From NCBI RefSeq assembly GCF_049671045.1, contig NZ_JBATUH010000056.1, positions 1-50,510 of the forward strand: a stretch of 50,510 nucleotides of DNA. Reading direction: 5' to 3'. The DNA comes from Parvibaculum sp049671045. GTDB lineage: Bacteria > Pseudomonadota > Alphaproteobacteria > Parvibaculales > Parvibaculaceae. Made by a program: the position numbers and the translations under genes. The notes under the pieces were generated by a model. It saw only the letters and a list, made by a program, of their open reading frames with translations, did not search any database and had not been told where the DNA came from. Positions within the stretch are counted from its first letter, which is position 1, and each line of letters starts with the position of its first letter. Below are positions 42,921 through 50,510 of the stretch, piece after piece.

Positions 42921-43706
42921 CTAGCGCGGCAGGCAAAGCGGCCTGTCGGACCCGGCCTGGATGAAGTCCACGATCTCCATCACCTCGGCATTGCCCTCGA
43001 AGCGCTCCTTGACGGCCGCGACACGATCGCGAAGCGCGCCCTCGGCCGCAAAGATCTGGCCATAGGCATCGCGCAGCGAGTTGATCTGCTCGCGCGTGAA
43101 GCCGCGCCGCTTCAGGCCGACGAGGTTGAGCCCCATGAGATGCGCGCGATTGCCGACGACGAGGCCGAACGGAATGATGTCGCTCTCGACCGCGCTCGCG
43201 CCGCCCACAAAAGCATGGCGTCCGATGCGAACGAACTGATGAACGGCGGAGCCGCCGCCGAAGATCACGAAGTCCTCCACGCGGCAATGTCCGGCGAGCA
43301 GCGTCGCATTGGAGAAGATGACATGGTCGCCGATCTGGCAGTCATGCCCCACATGCGCGCTCGCAAGGAAGGTGCAATGGCTGCCGACGCGCGTCACCAT
43401 GCCGCCGCCTTCCGTGCCCATGTTCATGGTCACATATTCGCGGATCAGATTGTCGCTGCCGATTTCGAGCGTACTCGGCTCGCCGCGATATTTGAGGTCC
43501 TGCGGCGGCTGGCCGATCGACGCGAAGGGATAGACCTCGTTGCGCGGCCCCATCGTCGTCCGCCCCGCGATCACGACATGGGAATGCAGCGTGACGTTGT
43601 CGCCAAGCTTCACATCCGGCCCAACAATGCTGTAGGGGCCGATCTTCACGCCTGCGCCGAGTTCCGCCTTCGGATCGACGATGGCTGTCGGATGAATATC
43701 CGTCAT
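42921..43706 (-). CDS. lpxA: UDP-N-acetylglucosamine acyltransferase
   Basis: A 261-residue left-handed beta-helix trimer that starts lipid A synthesis by acylating UDP-GlcNAc. Hexapeptide repeats run from about residue 4 to 190 (HPTAIVDPKAELGAGVKIGP). The catalytic base is His121 (SAHVGHDCQIGD; E. coli His125). The C-terminal helical domain (LVGLKRRGFTREQINSLRDAY, about 200-261) is normal. The ATG at 43706 overlaps the fabZ stop (ATGA). Confidence 0.97.
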   Translation of the reverse strand: MTDIHPTAIVDPKAELGAGVKIGPYSIVGPDVKLGDNVTLHSHVVIAGRTTMGPRNEVYPFASIGQPPQDLKYRGEPSTLEIGSDNLIREYVTMNMGTEGGGMVTRVGSHCTFLASAHVGHDCQIGDHVIFSNATLLAGHCRVEDFVIFGGGSAVHQFVRIGRHAFVGGASAVESDIIPFGLVVGNRAHLMGLNLVGLKRRGFTREQINSLRDAYGQIFAAEGALRDRVAAVKERFEGNAEVMEIVDFIQAGSDRPLCLPR

Positions 43707-44182
43707 GCCTTGTCCGCCTGGTCGACGATCATCGCGCTGAAATCGGCTTCGGCCGCGAGCAGGCCGTCGACCTTCGCCTCGCCGTTGAACTTCCACACCG
43801 GGCCCCGGTTGTGAATCCGCGTGACATGCACCTTCAGCACGTCACCCGGCAGGACCGGCTTGCGGAACCGCGCCCGGTCGATCGTCATGAAATAGACGAT
43901 CTTGCCGGCCGCCTTGTCGCCAAGACTGCTCAGCACCAGCGCGCCCGCCGTCTGCGCCATCGCCTCTACGATGAGCACGCCGGGCATCACCGGATGTCCC
44001 GGAAAGTGCCCCTGAAAGAATGGTTCGTTGACGGACACATTCTTGATGCCGATAGCCGACTCGCTCCCGCGCATCTCGACGATGCGATCGATCATCAGCA
44101 TCGGGTAGCGATGCGGGAGAAGCTCCATCACCCGCTTGATGTCCGCGCTGCCAAGCTTTTCCGCCGCTTCAGCCTCATTCAT
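43703..44182 (-). CDS. fabZ: 3-hydroxyacyl-ACP dehydratase
   Basis: A 159-residue hot-dog-fold dehydratase of fatty acid synthesis. The active site is His59 (FFQGHFPGHPVMPGVL) with Glu73 (IVEAMAQTAG), equivalent to E. coli His54 and Glu68. It competes with LpxA and LpxD for 3-hydroxyacyl-ACP, so its place between their genes helps balance membrane and lipid A synthesis. It overlaps lpxA by 4 nt and follows lpxD by 48 nt. Confidence 0.97.
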   Translation of the reverse strand: MNEAEAAEKLGSADIKRVMELLPHRYPMLMIDRIVEMRGSESAIGIKNVSVNEPFFQGHFPGHPVMPGVLIVEAMAQTAGALVLSSLGDKAAGKIVYFMTIDRARFRKPVLPGDVLKVHVTRIHNRGPVWKFNGEAKVDGLLAAEADFSAMIVDQADKA

Positions 44183-44230
44183 CCTGTAGCCCTCTCTCGT
44201 GCGACCGCCGCCGCATGTCTCCCTCTCGCC

Positions 44231-45295
44231 TCAGTCGGAGGCTGAACCCTCGCCCGTCTTCCGCCGCTTCCCGAGGTTCTTCACCGCGGCGAGCTCACGC
44301 TGCCATTCGCGCACCGGGCGCGCAGGCACGCCGCCATATTTCTGGCCCGGCGGCACATCGTGAATGACGGCGCTCCGCGCTGCGATCTGGGCGCCGGAAT
44401 TGATTGTCAGATGGCCGGTCACGCCGACCTGCGCCGCAAGCACGACGAAATCGCCGAGCTTCGCGCTGCCAGACACGCCGGTCTGGGCCACCACGATGCA
44501 CCCCCGCCCCGTCGAAACGTTGTGGCCGATCTGAACGAGATTATCAATCTTGGTTCCCTCGCCGATCACCGTGTCGGGCCCCGCCCCGCGATCGACCGTC
44601 GAATTGGCGCCGATCTCGACATCGTCCTGAACGATCACACGGCCGAGTTGCGGCACTTTTTCGTGGCGAGGGAGCCCCATCGCGAAACCGAAACCGTCCT
44701 GCCCGATCGCCACTCCGGGGTGCAGGATCACGCGATCCCCGACATGGGCATGGCTGATCGTGACATTGGGCCCGATGAAGCAATCGCGGCCGATGGTGCA
44801 GCCTTTGCCGATGGCGGCATTGGCGCCGATGACGCTTCCCGCCCCCACTTCCGCGCCTGCGCCGATCACCGCGCCGGGTTCCACCGTGACGCCCGCGCCG
44901 AGCTTCGCCGTCGGATGCACGACCGCGCGGGGATGGATGGTCCCCGGCTCTCCGAAGGTGTCGCTGCCGCGCGCTTCATCCGGATAGAAAAGCTGGCTCG
45001 CGCGCGCATAGGCGCGATAGGGCTCATTCGCGAGGAGAAGCGCGACGCCCGCAGGCGCGCGCGCCGCAAAACGCGGATGGACGAGGCAGGCCCCGGCCGC
45101 CGTGGCGGCAAAGGCCTCCGCATATTTGGGATTGTCGAGAAAGCTCAGATGGCCGGGGCCGGCGCTGTCGAGCGGCGCCACGTCGTCGAGGCGAAGCGAC
45201 GCGTCGGCGCCATCGGCAATCTCGGCCCCCACCCGCTCGGCTATTTCGCCGAGCGTGAAGGGGCCCTGATTATTGAAGAAGCGAGAGTCCGCCAT
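44231..45295 (-). CDS. lpxD: UDP-3-O-acylglucosamine N-acyltransferase
   Basis: A 354-residue enzyme adding the N-linked 3-hydroxyacyl chain in lipid A synthesis. An N-terminal uridine-binding domain (about 1-110, TLGEIAERVGAEI, LSFLDNPKYAEAF) precedes the left-handed beta-helix (115-320) and a short C-terminal helix. The catalytic His258 is in KIDNLVQIGHNV (E. coli His239). It lies between ompH (52-nt gap) and fabZ, the standard order. Confidence 0.97.
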   Translation of the reverse strand: MADSRFFNNQGPFTLGEIAERVGAEIADGADASLRLDDVAPLDSAGPGHLSFLDNPKYAEAFAATAAGACLVHPRFAARAPAGVALLLANEPYRAYARASQLFYPDEARGSDTFGEPGTIHPRAVVHPTAKLGAGVTVEPGAVIGAGAEVGAGSVIGANAAIGKGCTIGRDCFIGPNVTISHAHVGDRVILHPGVAIGQDGFGFAMGLPRHEKVPQLGRVIVQDDVEIGANSTVDRGAGPDTVIGEGTKIDNLVQIGHNVSTGRGCIVVAQTGVSGSAKLGDFVVLAAQVGVTGHLTINSGAQIAARSAVIHDVPPGQKYGGVPARPVREWQRELAAVKNLGKRRKTGEGSASD

Positions 45296-45347
45296 TGTCG
45301 CCGCCGCGTGCCGGCCATCACGCGCGACCGGCCCGCCTCTCCTTTCG

Positions 45348-45947
45348 TCACTGAGCGCCCTTTTGTCCCTTTGCCACCTCGGACAGCGGCACAGGCTTGA
45401 CGCTGATGGTGGTCAGCTTTGCATCGAGCTGCTTCAGCACTTCGGCCGTCACATCGAGATCGACGCCGCCGGCGAGCACGACCGACTGATCGAGAAGAAT
45501 GGTCGCGTTATTCTTCTTCATGATGTCGGCGAAGATCGGGCGGATCGCCGCCTCGATCTCGGAGCGGGCCTTGTTCGCGCCGAGCTGAAGCTCCTGCCCC
45601 TTCTGGCGCATCTTGCGCTGATGGTCGGCTTCCTTCTTCTGCAGCGCCTCATACTTCTTCTGCAGATCCTCGGGCTTCAGCAGGGCGCGCTGCTCGGTCA
45701 GCTTCTTTGCTTCCGCCTCGATGGCGTCCTGCCCCTTTTTGTCCTCCGCCTGGAGCTTCTTGGCGAGGTCCTGCAACTGATCGCGAACGCTGACGCCGAC
45801 CTTGGCCTGAGCGAAGACCTGCTCCGTGTTAACGATGAGGATCACCGCCGGGGTTGCCGCCTTGGCGGCGGGAGCCGCAGCCAGAGAAACGAACGAGGCG
45901 AATGCGAGTGCCGCGATGGTACGCGCGACGTAACGATAGGACTTCAT
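45348..45947 (-). CDS. ompH: OmpH/Skp-family periplasmic chaperone
   Basis: A 199-residue exported protein. The signal peptide covers about 1-32, ending AAPAAKA-ATPA. The mature protein begins with the short beta strand AVILIVNTEQVFAQAKVG and continues as two long helices rich in Lys, Glu and Gln (about 60-150), forming the tentacles of Skp that hold unfolded outer-membrane proteins, before a C-terminal strand segment. It is longer than E. coli Skp (161). It follows bamA by 22 nt. The ATG at 45947 starts the signal peptide; an extension upstream is inside bamA. Confidence 0.92.
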   Translation of the reverse strand: MKSYRYVARTIAALAFASFVSLAAAPAAKAATPAVILIVNTEQVFAQAKVGVSVRDQLQDLAKKLQAEDKKGQDAIEAEAKKLTEQRALLKPEDLQKKYEALQKKEADHQRKMRQKGQELQLGANKARSEIEAAIRPIFADIMKKNNATILLDQSVVLAGGVDLDVTAEVLKQLDAKLTTISVKPVPLSEVAKGQKGAQ

Positions 45948-45969
45948 GACAGGGCTATCCTTTTCAAGC

Positions 45970-48333
45970 TCAGAACTGTGTACCGGCGCTGAAGCGGAAG
46001 AGCTCGCGCTGGTCGTAGGGTTCGTCGACGAGAACCTTCGCAAAATCGAGACGAACGGGACCGAAAGGCGATTTCCAGTTGATGCTCAGGCCGGCCGATA
46101 CGCGCGGCGCGAACTTGTCCTGGATCGTCGGAACGGCAGGCTCGTCCGCGAGGCCGATATAGCCAAAGTCCGAGAACAGGCTCGTCGTGATGCCGAGTGC
46201 TTCGGGCAGGCCGTTCGGGAAGCTCACCTCCGCCGTACCGAAGGCATAGGCCTCGGCGCCCACGGCGTCATTGTTGGTGGTGCCCGTATCGCGCGGACCG
46301 ATGCCGCCCGACTTGAAGCCGCGGAAGTCCGCGCCGCCCTTGAAGAAGCGGTCGTTCAGCTTCACGCGCTCGCCGAGACCCTTGATGTAGCCGAGATCGG
46401 CGCGCAGGGTCAGCGTGTAGCCATCGGCCAGTTCGTAATAATTGTGGGCGAGGATCTGGCTCGACAGATAGTGAACCGTGCCGCCAAGGCCGGCGAAATC
46501 CTGGCTGAACAGGAAGTCCCAGCCGGATTTCGGCGTCACGGGATCGTCGCGATAGTCGATGTAGTAGTCATAGCCCACGACGGAGCGCGTCTGCTCACCC
46601 AGCGCGGCCTTGATCGCTGCCGACACGTTGGGATCGGAGACGTTGACGTTGAAGATTTCCTCGCGCCGCAGCTGGTAGCGCGTCAGCAACCGGCTCTTGT
46701 CGGTGAGCGGGAAGCCGAAGCGAAGACCGAAGCCGCGCGTGCGAGCATCGAACGACGCCTGATCCTGATAGTTCGTCTCGCTTCCGAAGAGGTCGAAGCC
46801 GCCCACCAGATCGCGATCGAGGAAATAGGGGTCCGTATAGTGGAACTCGATGAGCTGCTGACGCTTCGACACCGAAACGCTCGTGCCGAGCTGCAGTCCG
46901 CGGCCGAGGAAGTTCCGCTCGCTGAGGCCGACACCGGCAATCGCGCTGTCGAGCGAGGAGAAGCCGAAGCTCAGCGAGAGCGAGCCCGTGGACTGCTCCT
47001 GCACCGCGACATTGACCACCGTCTTGTCGGGGGCGCTGCCCGGCTCCTGCGTCACGTCCACTTTGGCGAAATATTGCAGCCCGCGAATATTCTTCTCGGA
47101 CTTGTCCAGCAGCACCTTGTTGAAGGCGTCGCCCTCGACAAGCTTCATCTGTCTGCGGATGACCCGGTCGAGGGTTCGCACGTTGCCGCTGATATTGATG
47201 CGCTCCACATAGACGCGCGGTCCCTCGGTGATCGCATAGGTGATGTCGACGAGCCGCTTCTTGCGGTCGCGATGAACGCGCGGGCGCACTTCGGCGAAGG
47301 CGTAGCCGCGCGAGCCGGCCGCGAAGGTCAGCGCGTCGACGGACTTGTCGATGAGGGTCGCGTTGTAGGTGTCGCCGGGCTTGGTCTGGACCAGTTCCTG
47401 CAGTTCGTCCTTGTTGAGCTTTTCCAGGTTGGTCTTGATGTCGACCTTGCCGATTGTATAGACCTCGCCCTCTTCAACCGTGAAGGTGATGTGGAAGGCG
47501 GCGTCATCGCGCGTCAGGTCGGCGACCGCGGACACGACGCGGAAGTCGGCATATCCCTTGGAGAGATAGAAGCGGCGCAGCAACTCGCGGTCGTAGGTCA
47601 GGCGATCAGGGTCGTAGCTGTCTGAAGACGACAGGAACTTCCACCAGGCCGATTCACTCGTCGAGATGACCTCGCGCAGCTCGCCGTCGCTGAAATTCTT
47701 GTTACCGAGGAAGTCGATCGAGGCGATCTTCGTCTTCGGCCCCTCATTGATCTCGAAGACGAGATCGACGCGGTTCTGCGGCAGGCGAATGACCTTGGGC
47801 TCGACGGTTGCCGCGAAGCGGCCGCCGCGGCGGTAAAGCTCGACGATGCGGCTGACATCCGCCTGCACCTTGGCGCGCGTGTAGATAGTGCGCGGCTTCA
47901 GCTGAACTTCGTTGTTGAGGTCTTCTTCCTTCACCGCATGGATGCCTTCATAGGCCACGCGATTGATGATCGGGTTTTCGACGACCGAAACGACCAGCCT
48001 GTCGCCTTCGCGGCGCATGCTGACATCGGCGAAGAGGCCGGTCTTGAAGAGGCTCTTCAGCGAGGCGTCCACCACGGCCGGATCGTAGACCTGCCCCTCG
48101 CGGAAGGACATGTAGGAGAGCACGGTCTCGCGCTCGATGCGCTGATTGCCCTCGACCACGATTTCGCGAATGACCGGGCCCTTCGCCGCCTGCTCGGCGG
48201 CCGCGGCGCCGCTCACGCCCCAGGTGCCGCTACCGGCCGGGGTCTGCATCGCGAGAACGCACAATCCAAGGAACAGCGCGGCAATGCCACTCAATCCCGC
48301 CCCTCTGGTCATCTTGCCGGCCAGTCGCCCCAT
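45970..48333 (-). CDS. bamA: Outer-membrane protein assembly factor BamA
   Basis: A 787-residue Omp85 protein, the core of the BAM complex. A signal region at about 1-47 (GIAALFLGLCVLAM, ending near AAAAEQ) is followed by five POTRA domains (about 52-430, IREIVVEGNQRIERETVLSY first) and a 16-strand barrel. Family marks: the last-POTRA sequence LLDKSEKNIRGLQYF, the barrel lid region with RGF (GGADFRGFKSGGIGPRD), and the terminal Phe (RFSAGTQF). AGGTAGGGG precedes the start. It lies between rseP and ompH. Confidence 0.97.
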   Translation of the reverse strand: MGRLAGKMTRGAGLSGIAALFLGLCVLAMQTPAGSGTWGVSGAAAAEQAAKGPVIREIVVEGNQRIERETVLSYMSFREGQVYDPAVVDASLKSLFKTGLFADVSMRREGDRLVVSVVENPIINRVAYEGIHAVKEEDLNNEVQLKPRTIYTRAKVQADVSRIVELYRRGGRFAATVEPKVIRLPQNRVDLVFEINEGPKTKIASIDFLGNKNFSDGELREVISTSESAWWKFLSSSDSYDPDRLTYDRELLRRFYLSKGYADFRVVSAVADLTRDDAAFHITFTVEEGEVYTIGKVDIKTNLEKLNKDELQELVQTKPGDTYNATLIDKSVDALTFAAGSRGYAFAEVRPRVHRDRKKRLVDITYAITEGPRVYVERINISGNVRTLDRVIRRQMKLVEGDAFNKVLLDKSEKNIRGLQYFAKVDVTQEPGSAPDKTVVNVAVQEQSTGSLSLSFGFSSLDSAIAGVGLSERNFLGRGLQLGTSVSVSKRQQLIEFHYTDPYFLDRDLVGGFDLFGSETNYQDQASFDARTRGFGLRFGFPLTDKSRLLTRYQLRREEIFNVNVSDPNVSAAIKAALGEQTRSVVGYDYYIDYRDDPVTPKSGWDFLFSQDFAGLGGTVHYLSSQILAHNYYELADGYTLTLRADLGYIKGLGERVKLNDRFFKGGADFRGFKSGGIGPRDTGTTNNDAVGAEAYAFGTAEVSFPNGLPEALGITTSLFSDFGYIGLADEPAVPTIQDKFAPRVSAGLSINWKSPFGPVRLDFAKVLVDEPYDQRELFRFSAGTQF

Positions 48334-48417
48334 CCCCTACCTACCTCGATCGCGCGAGCCCTGACCGGGTCCCGCATTGTGTTTCCGTCTCTCCCGTCCG
48401 CACCCCGGCGGAAGGGA

Positions 48418-49563
48418 TCAGCTGAACAGATGAACCAAGTCGTTCCAGGTCGCAAAAACCATCAACATCATCACGAGCGCCAGACCAATGCGGAATCCGT
48501 ATTCCTGCGCCTGATCGCCCATCGGGCGGCCCCGCACCGCCTCGACCGCATAATATAGCAGGTGCCCGCCATCAAGCATCGGAACCGGAAACAGGTTCAG
48601 AAGGCCGATGCTGACGGACAGAACCGCCGTCAGGCTGATGAGCGCACCAAATCCGATGGCAGCAACTTGCCCTGAAACCTGGGCGATCCGCAATGGGCCG
48701 CCCAGCTGTCCCGCATCCTCGCGGCCGGCAAAAATGCCGCCGATATAGTCCATCGTGCGGGCGACGATGAACCATGTCTCCTTGGCGCCGAGCCAGACAC
48801 TGGTCAGCGGATCGGACTTCACGACCCGGAAGTTGCCTTCCTTGACATCGCGCTGGATGCCGAGAAGACCGATGCGGTGAGCATTGCCGAAGCGGTCCTT
48901 CATCTCCTCGAGGCGCGGCGTCGCGTTGAGGGAGAGTGTTTCGCCATCGGCGCGCTTGACGAGGAAAGTCAGGCTCTGGCCGGCGCTCGCGCTGACGATG
49001 CGCTGCATCTCCTCGAAACTCTCGATCGTCGTCCCGTCGATGGAGAGCACGAGATCGCCCGGCCTGAAGCCCGCCTCGGCGGCGGCGCTGTCGGGCTGCA
49101 CGCCATCGACGACAGGCGTCGCGACCGTCTGGCCCGCGAAGGTGAAGAGGCCCGCGAACAGCAGGATAGCCAGAACGAAATTGGCGAACGGCCCAGCCGC
49201 CACGACGGCAGCGCGCTGATGCAGGGGCTTGAAGTGGAACAGGCCGCCGCGCTCCTCCGGCGGGATTTCGGCGAGGCGGCGCCGGTCGGGGGTGCTGGCG
49301 GCCGATTCATCGCCGACGAATTTCACGTAACCGCCAAGCGGTATCCAGCTCACTTTCCAGCGCGTGCCGTGCCGGTCGTTCCAGCCGACGATCTCGCGCC
49401 CGAATCCGATGGAGAAGGTTTCGACCTTCACACCGCAGAGCCGCGCCACCAGGAAGTGGCCCAGCTCATGAAAGAAGACCACGATGGTGAGGACGAACAG
49501 GAACGGAATCAGATAGCCGCCGAGCGACTCGCCGAAATTGCCGATCCCTGCCAATAGGTGCAT
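48418..49563 (-). CDS. rseP: Site-2 metalloprotease RseP
   Basis: A 381-residue inner-membrane zinc protease of the S2P family. The active site is HELGH (His32, Glu33, His36) in the first helix, with the third ligand in NLFPVPMLDGGHLLYY near the C-terminus. One PDZ domain sits around 150-230 (VVDGVQPDSAAAEAGFRPGD); E. coli has two. In E. coli it cleaves RseA to release sigma E; the alphaproteobacterial target is not known from this window. I chose the ATG at 49563; a TTG three codons upstream (49572) is an alternative. Confidence 0.95.
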   Translation of the reverse strand: MHLLAGIGNFGESLGGYLIPFLFVLTIVVFFHELGHFLVARLCGVKVETFSIGFGREIVGWNDRHGTRWKVSWIPLGGYVKFVGDESAASTPDRRRLAEIPPEERGGLFHFKPLHQRAAVVAAGPFANFVLAILLFAGLFTFAGQTVATPVVDGVQPDSAAAEAGFRPGDLVLSIDGTTIESFEEMQRIVSASAGQSLTFLVKRADGETLSLNATPRLEEMKDRFGNAHRIGLLGIQRDVKEGNFRVVKSDPLTSVWLGAKETWFIVARTMDYIGGIFAGREDAGQLGGPLRIAQVSGQVAAIGFGALISLTAVLSVSIGLLNLFPVPMLDGGHLLYYAVEAVRGRPMGDQAQEYGFRIGLALVMMLMVFATWNDLVHLFS

Positions 49564-49691
49564 TACGCTCAAAATCCGCTCTCAAACCATGCAGGTCCGG
49601 GTTCGACCTGTTGCCGAACGATCACCGGCTTCCGCAAAACGTCCCCCGCTGCGCGACCTGCAAACGGCCCGCGTATGTGCCAAAGACTACG

Positions 49692-50510
49692 TCAGCGGGC
49701 AACTAAATGCACCACTTCCTCGGCCTGAATCCTGGCCAATCGGTCGATTTCGTAAATATCGTCGAGGCTCGCCGGTCCGGCCGTCCGCGCCGCAAGCCCG
49801 GAGGTCACCTTCTCCACGGTCGCGGCGATGTCGAGAAATCCGATATGCCCGGCCAGGAAGGCGGCAACCGCGATCTCGTTGGCGGCGTTGAGGATGGTCG
49901 GGGCGGCGCCCCCTGCCCGCAGCGCCTCGCGGGCAAGCCGCAATGCCGGAAACCGCTCGGGGTCCGGGGCCTCGAAGCTCAATTTACCAATTTCGGCGAA
50001 GTCGAGCCTCGGCGCCGGCGTCATCATGCGATTGGGCCAGGCCAGCGTATAGGAGATGGGCGTGCGCATGTCGGGCATGCCGAGCTGCGCCAGCACCGAG
50101 CCGTCCATATAGGCGACCATGCTGTGGACGATCGATTCCGGGTGGATGACGATCTCCAGCCGCTCCTCGCCCACGGGAAAGAGATAATGGGCCTCGATGA
50201 GTTCGAGGCCCTTGTTCATCAGCGTGGCGGAATCGATCGAGATCTTGGCGCCCATGCTCCAGCGCGGATGGGCAACGGCCTGTTCCCGCGTCGCGCCCGC
50301 CATTTCCTCGCGTGACCAGGTGCGGAAGGGCCCGCCCGAGGCCGTGAGGATGATCCGGTCGACGGCGTGGAGCCTGTCGGCCTCGAGCACCTGAAAGATC
50401 GCATTGTGCTCCGAATCGACCGGCAGCAGCGTCGCGCCCGATTTCGCGACTTCGGCAAGGAAGATCGCTCCGGCCGAAACGAGGCACTCCTTGTTCGCCA
50501 GCGCCACCGC
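49692..50510 (-). CDS. dxr: 1-deoxy-D-xylulose-5-phosphate reductoisomerase, 5' part outside window
   Basis: The frame runs off the window end; 273 C-terminal codons (stop included) are present. It converts DXP to MEP in non-mevalonate isoprenoid synthesis with NADPH. Visible blocks: ALANKECLVSAG, LLPVDSEHNAIFQ (metal-binding Asp and Glu), the flexible loop ILTASGGPFRTW, AHPRWSMGAKISIDSATLMNKGLE, and IEAHYLFPV. The missing part should hold the NADPH-binding domain (about 120 residues). It lies upstream of rseP with a 119-nt to 128-nt gap, as in the cdsA-dxr-rseP-bamA order. No internal damage seen. Confidence 0.96.
   Translation of the reverse strand, partial: AVALANKECLVSAGAIFLAEVAKSGATLLPVDSEHNAIFQVLEADRLHAVDRIILTASGGPFRTWSREEMAGATREQAVAHPRWSMGAKISIDSATLMNKGLELIEAHYLFPVGEERLEIVIHPESIVHSMVAYMDGSVLAQLGMPDMRTPISYTLAWPNRMMTPAPRLDFAEIGKLSFEAPDPERFPALRLAREALRAGGAAPTILNAANEIAVAAFLAGHIGFLDIAATVEKVTSGLAARTAGPASLDDIYEIDRLARIQAEEVVHLVAR

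Overview
This window looks like a chromosomal segment of a high-GC alphaproteobacterium. Four things point there: a GAAC-N7-GAAC SOS box in front of lexA, a pyruvate dehydrogenase E1 beta subunit with its own lipoyl domain, LpxI rather than LpxH in lipid A synthesis, and gene order. Most of the window follows a backbone I know from Rhizobium, Brucella and Caulobacter relatives: tpiA-secG-pyrG-kdsA-eno-ftsB-pdhABC-lpd-lipA-coq10 on one side, and ppiD-trp-moaC-moeA-lexA-comEC-gltX-gltA-lpxB-lpxI-lpxA-fabZ-lpxD-ompH-bamA-rseP-dxr on the other. The DUF1302/DUF1329 pair and a PhyH-type dioxygenase make me think of Parvibaculum or a relative, but that is a guess from gene content.

Layout. Positions 82-9717 (minus strand) carry the pyruvate dehydrogenase complex (pdhA, pdhB, pdhC, lpd), then TerC and a sulfatase, a PAS-domain protein, lipoyl synthase and a Coq10/RatA-type protein. 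Positions 9718-10200 are non-coding and hold two 19-bp palindromes and a cluster of GC-rich palindromic repeats. Positions 10201-14331 (minus) hold ftsB, a DUF1329 envelope protein, enolase and a PadR regulator. Positions 14591-19826 (plus) hold a DUF1302 outer-membrane protein, the compact queC-queE-queD-queF operon for 7-deazaguanine synthesis, and a PhyH-family dioxygenase. Positions 19864-23773 (minus) are kdsA, pyrG, secG and tpiA. Positions 24025-32957 (mostly plus) are ppiD, trpE, trpG-trpD-trpC, moaC and moeA, with an inverted polysaccharide-deacetylase-like gene between trpE and trpG. Then come a short-chain dehydrogenase (minus), lexA (plus), comEC (minus), gltX and gltA (plus), a HAD hydrolase, and a long minus-strand envelope operon from dxr (cut by the window end) to lpxB.

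How it fits together. Central carbon metabolism (enolase, PDH, citrate synthase, triose-phosphate isomerase) is interleaved with lipoate supply for PDH, with Kdo and lipid A synthesis (kdsA, lpxABDI, fabZ), and with outer-membrane protein export and assembly (secG, ppiD, ompH, bamA, rseP). The less conserved genes sit at breaks in the backbone: DUF1302, padR, que and phyH between kdsA and eno; DUF1329 between eno and ftsB; terC, sulfatase and PAS between lpd and lipA; the deacetylase inside the trp genes; the SDR between moeA and lexA; the HAD gene between gltA and lpxB.

No CRISPR array, transposase, phage gene, rRNA or tRNA was recognised. No clearly new multi-gene system is evident. The best leads are a QueD with Asn where the catalytic Cys should be, a possible shared operator joining padR/DUF1302 with DUF1329, the paired palindromes upstream of pdhA, and the TerC-sulfatase coupling.
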